Translations under genes and position numbers: made by a program
Source: JALOOB01 sp040766655
GTDB lineage: Bacteria; Chloroflexota; Anaerolineae; CG2-30-64-16
Direction: 5' to 3'
DNA length: 64,000 nt
Assembly (NCBI GenBank): GCA_040766655.1
Contig: JAXGQB010000011.1
Span: 1-64,000 of the forward strand
Shown here: positions 35,120 through 42,936 of the stretch, piece by piece
How positions within the stretch are numbered: position 1 is the stretch's first letter
Layout of the letters: each line of letters opens with the position of its first letter
The notes under the pieces: model-generated
What the model was told of the DNA's origin: nothing
Database searches by the model: none
The model's input: only the letters and a program-made list of their open reading frames with translations

Positions 35120-35210
35120 TGCAACTGCAACCGAACCGAAGCCAAATACAGCAGGCTGAGTTGCGAGCTTTGTCCATCTGTGGCCTGCGGGTAGTTAGAG
35201 GAGAATCGAG

Positions 35211-35324
35211 ATGAAAGTTCGACCGTCGGTAAAGCGCATTTGCGACAAATGCAAGATCATCCGGCGCCATGGTCGTGTGCAGGTCATCTGCACTAACCCG
35301 AAGCACAAGCAGCGCCAAGGGTAA
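35211..35324 (+). CDS. rpmJ: 50S ribosomal protein L36
   Basis: 37 residues: MKVRPSVKRICDKCKIIRR opening and CTNPKHKQRQG ending. Three Cys and one His form the zinc site, so this is the zinc-containing form. AGGAG precedes the ATG by about 8 nt. It is short and easily overlooked, but its sequence and position between map and rpsM are unambiguous. Confidence 0.96.
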   Translation: MKVRPSVKRICDKCKIIRRHGRVQVICTNPKHKQRQG

Positions 35325-35341
35325 TTTTCGGAGGAGAGCGA

Positions 35342-35719
35342 ATGGCTCGTATTGCTGGTGTAGACCTGCCGCGTGATAAGCGGGTCGAGGTAGGCCTGAC
35401 CTATATCTTTGGCATCGGTCCTACGTCGAGTAGAGAGATCCTGGGCATGACCGGCATCAACCCGGATGTTCGGATCAAGGATCTTGATGAGACGCAAGTT
35501 GCGAAGCTGCGTGACGTCATCGAGCGGAACTTCAGGGTGGAGGGCGATCTGCGGCGTGAGACAGCAATGAACATCAAGCGCCTGCAGGAGATCGGCAGCT
35601 ACCGTGGCCTGCGCCACCGCCGCAATTTGCCGGCGCATGGCCAGCGCACTCGCACGAACGCTCGCACGAAGCGCGGCGCTCGCCGCACGGTTCCGGGCAA
35701 GAAGCGCGCTCGGAAGTAA
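35342..35719 (+). CDS. rpsM: 30S ribosomal protein S13
   Basis: 125 residues, contacts the P-site tRNA and forms intersubunit bridges. Blocks MARIAGVDLPRDKRVE, YRGLRHRRNLPAHGQRTRTN and the basic C-terminal tail KKRARK are standard. GGAGAG lies upstream. A 117-nt gap before rpsK contains no gene or clear signal. Confidence 0.97.
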   Translation: MARIAGVDLPRDKRVEVGLTYIFGIGPTSSREILGMTGINPDVRIKDLDETQVAKLRDVIERNFRVEGDLRRETAMNIKRLQEIGSYRGLRHRRNLPAHGQRTRTNARTKRGARRTVPGKKRARK

Positions 35720-35836
35720 TGAGTTGGCCGCTGCGGGTTGGTCTGCGGTGGGTTGGCTTCCGTTCTTTGACGGCAAGCCTCACCCGGCTTCAGACGGCGG
35801 ACTCGCAGCGTTCGGCACTGTAGGGAGAAACACGGA

Positions 35837-36256
35837 ATGGCGAAACCTACTGGTACACCGGCTGGCGGCAGGCGCACACGACGTGCCGGGCCGCGGCGTG
35901 AGAAGCGCCTGGTTCCACAGGGCCAGGTTCATATTCAATCGACCTTCAACAACACGATCGTGACGATCACAGATCCCCAGGGCAACACCCTGGCCTGGAC
36001 GAGCACGGGTGGTGTGGGGTTCAAGGGCTCCCGCAAGAGCACGCCATACGCCGCGCAGCTGGCTGCTACGCAGGCTGCCAAGCAGGCGATGGATATGGGC
36101 ATGCGGGAAGCCGACGTCTTTATCAAGGGCCCTGGCCCTGGTCGTGAGTCTGCGGTGCGTTCGCTGCAGGCGGCAGGGTTGCGCGTGCGTTCTATCACCG
36201 ATATCACGCCCATCCCGCACAATGGCTGCCGGCCGCCTAAGAAGCGTCGCGTCTGA
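35837..36256 (+). CDS. rpsK: 30S ribosomal protein S11
   Basis: 139 residues, platform protein near the E-site/anti-SD helix. Conserved: VHIQSTFNNTIVTITD, GFKGSRKSTPYAAQLA, and the C-terminal ITDITPIPHNGCRPPKKRRV. The N-terminal 20 residues are a basic Gly/Arg/Pro-rich extension. A 214-nt gap follows before rpsD. Confidence 0.97.
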   Translation: MAKPTGTPAGGRRTRRAGPRREKRLVPQGQVHIQSTFNNTIVTITDPQGNTLAWTSTGGVGFKGSRKSTPYAAQLAATQAAKQAMDMGMREADVFIKGPGPGRESAVRSLQAAGLRVRSITDITPIPHNGCRPPKKRRV

Positions 36257-36406
36257 GACCTGTATCTGCCGATACGCGCTGCTATCGTCCATTTGGTTAC
36301 GCGGTGCAGCGGTCAGGCTTATCGGCTGAGTTGCGGTTTACGTAACAGGTTATTGGAGAGGGACGAAGGTTGCCAAGCCGTAAACCTCTCGGTCGGTCTC
36401 TCTGGG

Positions 36407-36446
36407 GTGACCCTGGCATTTGGCCGGGCCCGGCGGTGCGGGTCAC
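36407..36446 (+). other. Hairpin in the leader of rpsD
   Basis: GTGACCC (36407-36413) pairs perfectly with GGGTCAC (36440-36446), enclosing a second GC palindrome (GGCCGGGCCCGG). The structure ends 13 nt before the rpsD Shine-Dalgarno. It could serve S4 autoregulation; that is inference from S4 behaviour elsewhere. Confidence 0.4.
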
Positions 36447-36470
36447 AGTAGTTCTGTTTGGAGGATCAAG

Positions 36471-37106
36471 TTGGCACGTAACATAGATCCGGTGTGCAGG
36501 TTATGCCGCCGGGAAGGTATGAAGCTATTCCTAAAGGGCGAGCGGTGCTATTCGCCGAAGTGCGCGGTCGAGAAGCGCGCGTACGCGCCGGGTATGCATG
36601 GCAAGAAGGGCTCTTTCAGGCACAAGGAGTCTGATTTCGCTCTGCAGCTGCGCGAAAAGCAGAAGGTGCGCCGCTTCTACGGCGTCCAGGAATGTCAGTT
36701 CCGTCGCTATTTCCGCGGTGCACAGCGCATCAAGGGCATGACCGGCGTCACGCTGCTGCAAACGCTTGAGCGGCGCCTCGATAACGTGATCTACCGCATG
36801 GGCATCGCGGACTCCCGACCACAGGCCCGGCAGTTGGTGCGTCACGGTCATTTCATGCTCAACGGGCGGAATCACAATATCCCGTCTTATCTCGTGCAAG
36901 TGGGCGACGTGATCGACCTGCGCGAAGCGAGCCGTGGCAACGGCTATTTCAAGAATATCGCCGATCATCTGGGCCAGCGCGCCATTCCGGATTGGCTACA
37001 GTTCGACGAGAGTCGCATGTCCGGACGCATTGTTGGGATGCCGGATCGCCAAACGATCGATATCCCGCTCAAAGAGCAGCTCATTGTCGAGTACTACAGC
37101 CGGTAG
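36471..37106 (+). CDS. rpsD: 30S ribosomal protein S4 (zinc form)
   Basis: 211 residues starting at TTG (36471), chosen because GGAGG lies 6 nt upstream and the product then opens ARNIDPVCRLCRREG. N-terminal cysteines (CRLC, CYSPKC) form a zinc site. The S4 RNA-binding domain follows (RLDNVIYRMGIADSRPQARQ, HGHFMLNGRN). S4 is a primary 16S rRNA binder and in several bacteria a translational repressor. rpoA is 129 nt downstream. Confidence 0.97.
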   Translation: MARNIDPVCRLCRREGMKLFLKGERCYSPKCAVEKRAYAPGMHGKKGSFRHKESDFALQLREKQKVRRFYGVQECQFRRYFRGAQRIKGMTGVTLLQTLERRLDNVIYRMGIADSRPQARQLVRHGHFMLNGRNHNIPSYLVQVGDVIDLREASRGNGYFKNIADHLGQRAIPDWLQFDESRMSGRIVGMPDRQTIDIPLKEQLIVEYYSR

Positions 37107-37235
37107 GACGGGCTTGCTGTGGAGAGCCGGGCGTGAACCGGGCAGGGGACCCGATCGGTGTGCCCCCTGCAGGAGCGTCCCGCTCTCTGCGGTAGTTAGA
37201 GGGAAGATGCTTTCTTCCCCGAAGGATGCTTCGTT

Positions 37236-38249
37236 ATGTTAGATTTTGTGCTGCCTAAGATTGAGCGCGAAGCGAGCGCCCGGAACTATGGGAAGTTCAT
37301 CATCGGTCCGATGGAAAGCGGATACGGTATCACGCTGGGAAACGCCCTCCGTCGTGTCCTGCTCTCTTCGCTTCCCGGTTCGGCCGTAAGTTCGATTCGC
37401 ATCAGCGGGGTGCATCACGAGTTTTCGCCCATTCCCTTCGTCAGGGAGGACACCACGGCGCTGTTGCTGAACGTGAAGCAACTGCGCATGAAATCTGATC
37501 TGGACGAACCGGTCCGGCTGCACGTTGACATTCGCAACGAAGGGCCGGTGACCGCGGGCGATCTGATCTGTCCGCCCGGAGTCGAGGTCGTCAACCCTGA
37601 GCTGTTGCTGCTCACCGTTGATGCCCCCGAGGTCGATCTGGACATCGAGCTCACCGTGAGCCGCGGCCGTGGCTATTCCCCGGCCGAGGAGCGCGGTAAG
37701 CTGCCGCTGGGCGAGATCCCGGTCGATGCGATCTACAGCCCGGTTCGAAAAGTGAATTACGCCGTCTCTCGCGCTCGCATCGGCCAGAGCACCAACTATG
37801 ACCGGCTTGTCCTTGAGGTCTGGACCGACGGCACATTGGCTCCGGAGGCTGCGCTGCGGGAATCCGCCAAGCTTCTGGTGCGTCACCTGGCGCTCGTTGC
37901 CGGTGCCGACGTCCTGCCGGCCGAGCAGGCTGCTGCTGAAGGCCACGGCGTGCCCAGCCGTGTGTACGACGTTGCCATCGAGGAACTGGAACTGAGCGTT
38001 CGGGCATATAACTGCCTGAAACGTGCGGGGATCACTAAGGTTGGCGAGGTCCTGGAGCGGCTGGAGAGGGGTGAGGAGGAAGTCCTCGCGATTCGTAACT
38101 TCGGCCGCAAGTCGCTGGTCGAGTTGGTGGATCGCCTGGACGAGAAGGGCTTCCTGTCGACGATTTCCTATCGACCAAGTGTATCGGCCGAGCAGGAAGA
38201 CGAGGGCGAGGCGTCCCAGTGGGATGCTGAAACCGAAGACGTTGGGTGA
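37236..38249 (+). CDS. rpoA: DNA-directed RNA polymerase subunit alpha
   Basis: 337 residues. The N-terminal domain that dimerises and assembles RNA polymerase (GPMESGYGITLGNALRRVLLSSLPG) is followed by a linker and the C-terminal domain with helix-hairpin-helix motifs (LSVRAYNCLKRAGITKVGE, IRNFGRKSLVEL), which contacts UP elements and activators. An acidic tail follows. It completes the core-enzyme set with rpoB and rpoC in the same window. Confidence 0.98.
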   Translation: MLDFVLPKIEREASARNYGKFIIGPMESGYGITLGNALRRVLLSSLPGSAVSSIRISGVHHEFSPIPFVREDTTALLLNVKQLRMKSDLDEPVRLHVDIRNEGPVTAGDLICPPGVEVVNPELLLLTVDAPEVDLDIELTVSRGRGYSPAEERGKLPLGEIPVDAIYSPVRKVNYAVSRARIGQSTNYDRLVLEVWTDGTLAPEAALRESAKLLVRHLALVAGADVLPAEQAAAEGHGVPSRVYDVAIEELELSVRAYNCLKRAGITKVGEVLERLERGEEEVLAIRNFGRKSLVELVDRLDEKGFLSTISYRPSVSAEQEDEGEASQWDAETEDVG

Positions 38250-38325
38250 CCGTAAATTGAAGATCGGCTGGTGAAGATCGCAGATCTTCGACCGCCGACC
38301 GGCAATGCTTAATGGAGTATTTCGA

Positions 38326-38808
38326 ATGAAACATCGAGTCGCAGGACGTAAGCTGGGACGTGACAGTGCTCAGCGTTCAGCCCTGATGCGGGGTCTCATC
38401 ACAGAGTTGTTCCGCCACGATCGTATCAGCACGACTGCAGCGAAGGCGCGCTTTATGCGCGGCCATGCGGAGCGCCTGATAACGATCGCGAAGCATGGCC
38501 TGGCTGAGGGCGGGAACAGCGTTCATGCCCATCGTCTGGCAGCCAAGGTCATTACCGATCCTGAGATTACCAAGCGTCTGTTCAACGACATCGCGCCTCT
38601 CTTCCTCGAGCGTCCCGGTGGTTACACCCGCATGATCAAGATCGGGCCGCGCCTGGGCGATGGCGCCGAGATGGTGGTCCTGGAACTGGTCGAGCGGCCG
38701 CAGCCGAAGACGGCTGAGAGCGACAAGGGTCCGGCCAAGGCCGCCCGCAGTCTTGGCTCGCGCGTGCGCGGGGCGGGCAGCCGCCTGCGCAGCAGAGAAG
38801 AGAAGTAA
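38326..38808 (+). CDS. rplQ: 50S ribosomal protein L17
   Basis: 160 residues from ATG 38326 (GGAG upstream, family opening MKHRVAGRKLGRD). The core ends at VLELVERPQ near residue 126, and a basic Ala/Arg/Gly-rich tail of about 30 residues follows. A perfect 7-bp hairpin (38273-38289) lies in the short gap after rpoA. Confidence 0.96.
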   Translation: MKHRVAGRKLGRDSAQRSALMRGLITELFRHDRISTTAAKARFMRGHAERLITIAKHGLAEGGNSVHAHRLAAKVITDPEITKRLFNDIAPLFLERPGGYTRMIKIGPRLGDGAEMVVLELVERPQPKTAESDKGPAKAARSLGSRVRGAGSRLRSREEK

Positions 38809-38890
38809 CGTACGGCTACCATGGCGGCTCACCTCGTGAGATGGTGGGCCACCATCACGTCAGATCGTGGCACTTTACCAGGTTAGGGAT

Positions 38891-39658
38891 GTGCAGTACT
38901 TCAGAGCCACCGTTGCCTATGATGGCACGGACTTTCAAGGCTTTCAGCTTCAGGCCCGCGGGCGAACCGTGCAGGGCGAGTTGGAGACAGTGCTCTCCCG
39001 GCTGACAGGCCTTGAGGATCGGGTGGTTGGCTCAGGGCGTACGGATGCGGGCGTGCATGCGCGTGGCCAGGTCATCGGGTTCAACGCTGACTGGCGGCAC
39101 AGCAGGGCCGATCTGCATCGGGCCATGAATGCGTTGTTGCCCTCGGATGTAGCGGTGACTGCTCTTGAAGAGGCGCCGCCGGGGTGGCACCCGCGATTCA
39201 GCGCCAGGTGGCGGCACTATCGTTACAGCCTGCTCTGCGGGCCCTGGCGATCGCCACTGGAGCGACGGTACAGCCATCACACGGCCAGGCCGATGGATCT
39301 GGCGCTGCTGCAGGCAGCGTCCGACGTCCTGGTGGGGCAGCACGACTTCGCAAGTTTCGGCCAGCCCATGAGCCGTGGCCAGACAACGGTCCGCGTCATC
39401 ATGAGCGCGACCTGGACTGCACCGGTGGCCGAGGGCGCTGTGTCTGCGCAGGCGCAGGACACCCGCCTGCAGTTCGATGTGGTCGGCAACGCTTTCCTGA
39501 GAGGCATGGTCAGGTCCCTGGTGGGGGCCATGCTGAAGGTCGGCGCCAACGACTGGACCGTGGCGCACCTGATCGAAGTGCTGGACCTGCGGGATCGTGC
39601 GCTGGCAGCGCCACCCGCACCGGCCTGTGGCTTATGCCTGATGCACGTTGAGTATTGA
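38891..39658 (+). CDS. truA: tRNA pseudouridine(38-40) synthase TruA
   Basis: Isomerises uridines in the tRNA anticodon stem-loop. 255 residues if GTG 38891 is the start (then VQYFRATVAYDGTDFQGFQ matches the family). A GTG at 38867 would add 8 residues. The catalytic Asp lies in GRTDAGVHARGQV, and the C-terminal domain ends in GNAFLRGMVRSLVG plus a short tail. The stop overlaps none of its neighbours; rplM starts 98 nt later. Location between rplQ and rplM is common. Confidence 0.95.
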   Translation: MQYFRATVAYDGTDFQGFQLQARGRTVQGELETVLSRLTGLEDRVVGSGRTDAGVHARGQVIGFNADWRHSRADLHRAMNALLPSDVAVTALEEAPPGWHPRFSARWRHYRYSLLCGPWRSPLERRYSHHTARPMDLALLQAASDVLVGQHDFASFGQPMSRGQTTVRVIMSATWTAPVAEGAVSAQAQDTRLQFDVVGNAFLRGMVRSLVGAMLKVGANDWTVAHLIEVLDLRDRALAAPPAPACGLCLMHVEY

Positions 39659-39756
39659 ACACCGAAGATGGCGGGGCGCAAGCAGGAGCCCGCTTTCTTC
39701 TGCGCCTGCCCGGAACTGCAGGTGCCAGGTCTGCAATCGTTAGAGGAGTTAGAGTT

Positions 39757-40194
39757 GTGAGAACCTATAGCGCAACCGCTGCGGATGCTGAGGCCAGCCG
39801 CGAGTGGTATATCGTGGATGCGACTGGCATGAATCTCGGTCGTTTGGCCACGCAGATTGCCAGCGTCTTGAAGGGCAAGCACAAGCCGATCTACACGCCT
39901 AGCATGGATTGTGGCGACTTCGTGATCGTCATCAATGCGGACAAGATCTACGTGACCGGCTCGAAGCTTGATGATAAGATGTACTACCGGTACTCCGGTT
40001 ATCCGGGTGGACTGAGCGAGATCAGCCTGCGCAAGCAGCTCGCCACGCATCCCGACCGGGTGATCCAGTCAGCGGTGATGGGCATGTTGGCCCGTAACCG
40101 TCTGCGCAGGCAGTTGATTAAGAAGCTCAAGGTGTACGCGGGGAGCGAACATCCGCACGCGGCGCAACAACCGAAGCCGTTCCCGCTCGCGTAA
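39757..40194 (+). CDS. rplM: 50S ribosomal protein L13
   Basis: 145 residues from GTG 39757, preceded by AGGAG with 9-nt spacing. The product opens with RTYSATAADAEASREWYIVDA, and has the L13 blocks LGRLATQIASVLKGKHK and GMLARNRLRRQLIKKLKVY. An in-frame ATG 102 nt upstream has no homologous extension. It forms a pair with rpsI. Confidence 0.96.
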   Translation: MRTYSATAADAEASREWYIVDATGMNLGRLATQIASVLKGKHKPIYTPSMDCGDFVIVINADKIYVTGSKLDDKMYYRYSGYPGGLSEISLRKQLATHPDRVIQSAVMGMLARNRLRRQLIKKLKVYAGSEHPHAAQQPKPFPLA

Positions 40195-40220
40195 GTGCTT
40201 CGCAAAGGAGATCGATATTG

Positions 40221-40613
40221 ATGTCAGCTAGATACTACGAAGCGGTCGGCCGTCGCAAGACCTCCAGCGCGCGCGTCCGTCTGTATCCCGGAACCGGCAC
40301 AATCGTGGTCAACGAGCGCCCGTTCTCCGAATACTTCCCGCGGGAGACCGACCAGCTGTTGATCGCGCGACCGCTCCAGATGAGCGACACGCAGAACAGC
40401 TTCAATGTGAGCATCCAGGTCAACGGCGGCGGCTTGACCGGCCAGGCCGGCGCGTCAGCGCTGGGCATCGCCCGTGCCCTGTGCGTGGCCGACGAGAACC
40501 TGCGGCCCGTGTTGAAGAAGAACGGCTTCCTCGTGCGGGATTCCCGCGCGAAAGAGCGGAAGAAGTACGGCCTGAAGCGCGCCCGCAAGGCACCGCAATA
40601 CACCAAGCGCTAG
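40221..40613 (+). CDS. rpsI: 30S ribosomal protein S9
   Basis: 130 residues. The start is ATG 40221 (AAGGAG 9 nt upstream) rather than the in-frame TTG just before it. Family features: YEAVGRRKTSSARVRLYPG and the C-terminal tail ending YGLKRARKAPQYTKR, whose last residues touch the P-site tRNA. It ends the long ribosomal block and is followed by a terminator. Confidence 0.97.
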   Translation: MSARYYEAVGRRKTSSARVRLYPGTGTIVVNERPFSEYFPRETDQLLIARPLQMSDTQNSFNVSIQVNGGGLTGQAGASALGIARALCVADENLRPVLKKNGFLVRDSRAKERKKYGLKRARKAPQYTKR

Positions 40614-40651
40614 AGCCGCACGCAGGGTAACAAACACAGCCGAAGACCGAG

Positions 40652-40700
40652 CCGATCTGCCGCTTCTCATACTGGGAAACCGGCGGATCGGTTCGTTGTG
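40652..40700 (+). terminator. Terminator of the ribosomal protein superoperon
   Basis: CCGATCTGCCG (40652-40662) pairs with CGGCGGATCGG (40681-40691), eleven pairs with one G-U, over an 18-nt loop. A T-rich segment (TTCGTTGTGTT) follows. Confidence 0.55.
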
Positions 40701-40737
40701 TTATGGCGGCGTTCTCCTTCTGTCAGGAGGTGGTCCG

Positions 40738-41280
40738 ATGCGGGTTGGGATACTGACTGCGAGCGACCGAAGCCATCGCGGCGAACGCGAGGACCTGAGC
40801 GGCCCTGCACTGGCGCAGGCCCTGCGTGATTTCTGGGCCGCGGGCGAGACCCGGGTCCCGGAGGATCACGCGATCGTAGGCGCGATTGTCCCGGATGACC
40901 GCGCGTCCATCAGCGCCCAGCTTGTGGCCTGGTGCGACGACGACCGGTTCGATGTGGTGCTCACGACGGGGGGGACCGGCTTTGCGCCGCGCGATGTGAC
41001 GCCTGAGGCAACGCTGGACGTGGTGGAGCGCCTGGCGCCGGGTCTCGCGGAGGTAATCCGGGCCGAGAGCCAGCGCGTGACGCGCCACGCCATGCTCAGC
41101 CGCGGCGTTGCCGGTATCCGGGGCCGGACCCTGATCGTCAACCTGCCGGGGAGTCCGCGCGGCGCAGTCGAGAGCCTGGGGTTCATCCTGCCCGTGCTGC
41201 CGCATGCGGTCGAGTTGCTGCGCGGGGATGGCGCGGCAGAGCAGCATCACCGCCGCGTGGACGACCGGCCGGGCTCGTAG
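40738..41280 (+). CDS. mogA: Molybdopterin adenylyltransferase (MogA/MoaB family)
   Basis: Adenylates molybdopterin before Mo insertion. 180 residues from ATG 40738 with AGGAGG 7 nt upstream. The MoCF-binding fold is shown by TTGGTGFAPRDVTPEA (Asp-containing active loop), LSRGVAGIRGRTLIVNLPGSP and the ending VLPHAVELLRGD. No other moa/moe gene is in the window. It is transcribed alone and converges on the GHL10 gene 27 nt away. Confidence 0.9.
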   Translation: MRVGILTASDRSHRGEREDLSGPALAQALRDFWAAGETRVPEDHAIVGAIVPDDRASISAQLVAWCDDDRFDVVLTTGGTGFAPRDVTPEATLDVVERLAPGLAEVIRAESQRVTRHAMLSRGVAGIRGRTLIVNLPGSPRGAVESLGFILPVLPHAVELLRGDGAAEQHHRRVDDRPGS

Positions 41281-41306
41281 CGGAACTGAATGCGGCACCG
41301 CGTTCG

Positions 41307-42710
41307 CTAGCGCGCCCGGGCCGGATCCTTGAACGGTCCCTCCCGAAGCTCGTCCCAGTAGCCCCTGGTGTCGATCGCGCCTGCCGACCAGATGGCCACG
41401 CCCCTGGCGCCGAGTGCCCGGGCCGCGGCGATGCGCTCGCTGATGCGATCGAACTCGGGCATGTCTCCGCCGATGCCCAGCCATACCTGGCGCCCCGCCT
41501 GCACGCGGACGTGGTCCTCCGCGAGCACCTGCCACTTGGCGAAGTCGCTGTTGAACGTCGCGCCGTAGATCATCGGCGCGATGGCGTCCACGCTGCCCTC
41601 GGCCAGCCACCGGTGTGAGTCCTGGTAGTAGTCCACGTAACCTTGCGACGTGGGGAAGGTGATGGCGGCCGTCTTCCGGTATGTGAACCAAACGGCCGCG
41701 CTGAAGGTGATGCCGGGACGAACCGCCTTGATCGCGGCCGAGTACCGCGCCACCCAGTCGCTCAGGTGGTTGCGCTGCCAGTCTTCGAACGTGACGGGCG
41801 GCATGGTTGCACGCCACGCTGCCAGCGTCTCCGGGTCGTGCGAATACTGGCGTCCGGGATACCGCATGCGGTCCAGGTGCATGCCATCGAGTGCAGGGTA
41901 GCGCGTCGCGATGTCCTTGAGCACGGCCTCCGTGTGGGCTTGTACGCGCTCGACGCCGGGGCTGCCCCACAGATACTCGGAGCAGGGCACCGGATCGTCC
42001 TTGCCGTCGCCCATGGGCGTGGGCTGGCCGTTGACCAGGGCATGGACGCGCCACGAGGGATCGTAGTGCAGCGATTCGGGGTTATACCCGGCCAGGCGCC
42101 AGTACGCATGCTCCGGCACAGTGTGCGGGGGTGCGCCGCGGCCGCATTCCCAGACGCTGAAGGCATTGACATAAGCGTGGAGCTCCAAGCCGCGCCGGTG
42201 AGCAAGCTCAATGGCGACTGCCAGGGGATCCCAGCCCGGATCGCGGCCCAGGTCTGCCACGCGGGACGAGGTGAGGCGATAGGACCACGGATCCAGCCCG
42301 GGCGTGTAGTAGGCGTCGGTCGTGGCGCGCACCTGGAGGAGGATCACATTGAAGCCGGCGCCGGCGGCGGCCTCGATCAGCGCCTCCAGCCGCGCCTGGG
42401 TGACGGGCGGGCTGCCCAGGTCGAAGCGCGAGATCCAGAGCGCGCGCACCTCCAGGGGCAGGGGAGGCTTCGGGGCGAATTGCCCCAGGTAGGGCAGGTA
42501 GGTCGGTTTGGTCACGGTGAAGATCGGTCTCACGGTCTCCTCTGCATGGACGAGGGCCGGCTGTGCCAGCAGGAGCAGGGAGGCTGCGAGCAGGCTCAGC
42601 ACCAGCAGCAGCGAGACTGTGAGCCAGCCGCGCCGGCTGCTACGCGCGTTCAAAGATACACGGCCCCGGCTCCCGGAGCCATATCGAACTTCCGCGGGGG
42701 CGCTGGACAC
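41307..42710 (-). CDS. Secreted GHL10-family glycoside hydrolase-like protein
   Basis: 467 residues from GTG (complement of 42708-42710; AAGGAG 11 nt upstream). A basic N-terminus and a hydrophobic stretch at about residues 28-50 form a signal peptide or anchor. The rest is a (beta/alpha)8-type GHL10/DUF187 domain: VRALWISRFDL, NVILLQVRATTDAYY, LAHRRGLELHAYVNAFSV, YPALDGMHLDRMRYPG and ITFSAAVWFTY. Members act on peptidoglycan or other polysaccharides outside the membrane; substrate cannot be told from sequence. It is divergent from the Clp-type gene. Confidence 0.85.
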   Translation of the reverse strand: MSSAPAEVRYGSGSRGRVSLNARSSRRGWLTVSLLLVLSLLAASLLLLAQPALVHAEETVRPIFTVTKPTYLPYLGQFAPKPPLPLEVRALWISRFDLGSPPVTQARLEALIEAAAGAGFNVILLQVRATTDAYYTPGLDPWSYRLTSSRVADLGRDPGWDPLAVAIELAHRRGLELHAYVNAFSVWECGRGAPPHTVPEHAYWRLAGYNPESLHYDPSWRVHALVNGQPTPMGDGKDDPVPCSEYLWGSPGVERVQAHTEAVLKDIATRYPALDGMHLDRMRYPGRQYSHDPETLAAWRATMPPVTFEDWQRNHLSDWVARYSAAIKAVRPGITFSAAVWFTYRKTAAITFPTSQGYVDYYQDSHRWLAEGSVDAIAPMIYGATFNSDFAKWQVLAEDHVRVQAGRQVWLGIGGDMPEFDRISERIAAARALGARGVAIWSAGAIDTRGYWDELREGPFKDPARAR

Positions 42711-42768
42711 CCGAGCTACTGCTCCTTATCTCTTCGCAAACGTCATCTGCCAGACCATATCTATCAGC

Positions 42769-42797
42769 ATTCTAGCCGTGAGCGGCGAGGAGCGCAA
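42769..42797 (-). promoter_or_regulatory. Promoter of the GHL10 gene
   Basis: On the minus strand TTGCGC (42792-42797) is 17 bp from TAGAAT (42769-42774, five of six matches), 58 nt upstream of the start codon. It is adjacent to the divergent Clp promoter. Confidence 0.5.
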
Positions 42798-42805
42798 CCC
42801 CGTGC

Positions 42806-42835
42806 TTCACGCTCTGCCGGCTCATGCGGTATACT
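42806..42835 (+). promoter_or_regulatory. Promoter of the Clp-type gene
   Basis: TTCACG (42806-42811), 18-bp spacer, TATACT (42830-42835). The leader would be about 95 nt. No CIRCE-like inverted repeat was seen, so heat-shock control by HrcA is not indicated here. Confidence 0.45.
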
Positions 42836-42936
42836 AGGCAAATTGCATGATAGCATCGTAAACGGAGAGCCCCGCGATCCCCTGCCAACGGAAGGTTGGC
42901 GCGGCCGCGGAGAGCTCCCGTAGAGGAGAGTGCACC

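Noticed and set aside
40723..42054. Minus-strand frame overlapping mogA and the GHL10 gene
   Set aside because: It is the wrong frame through two real, well-supported genes.
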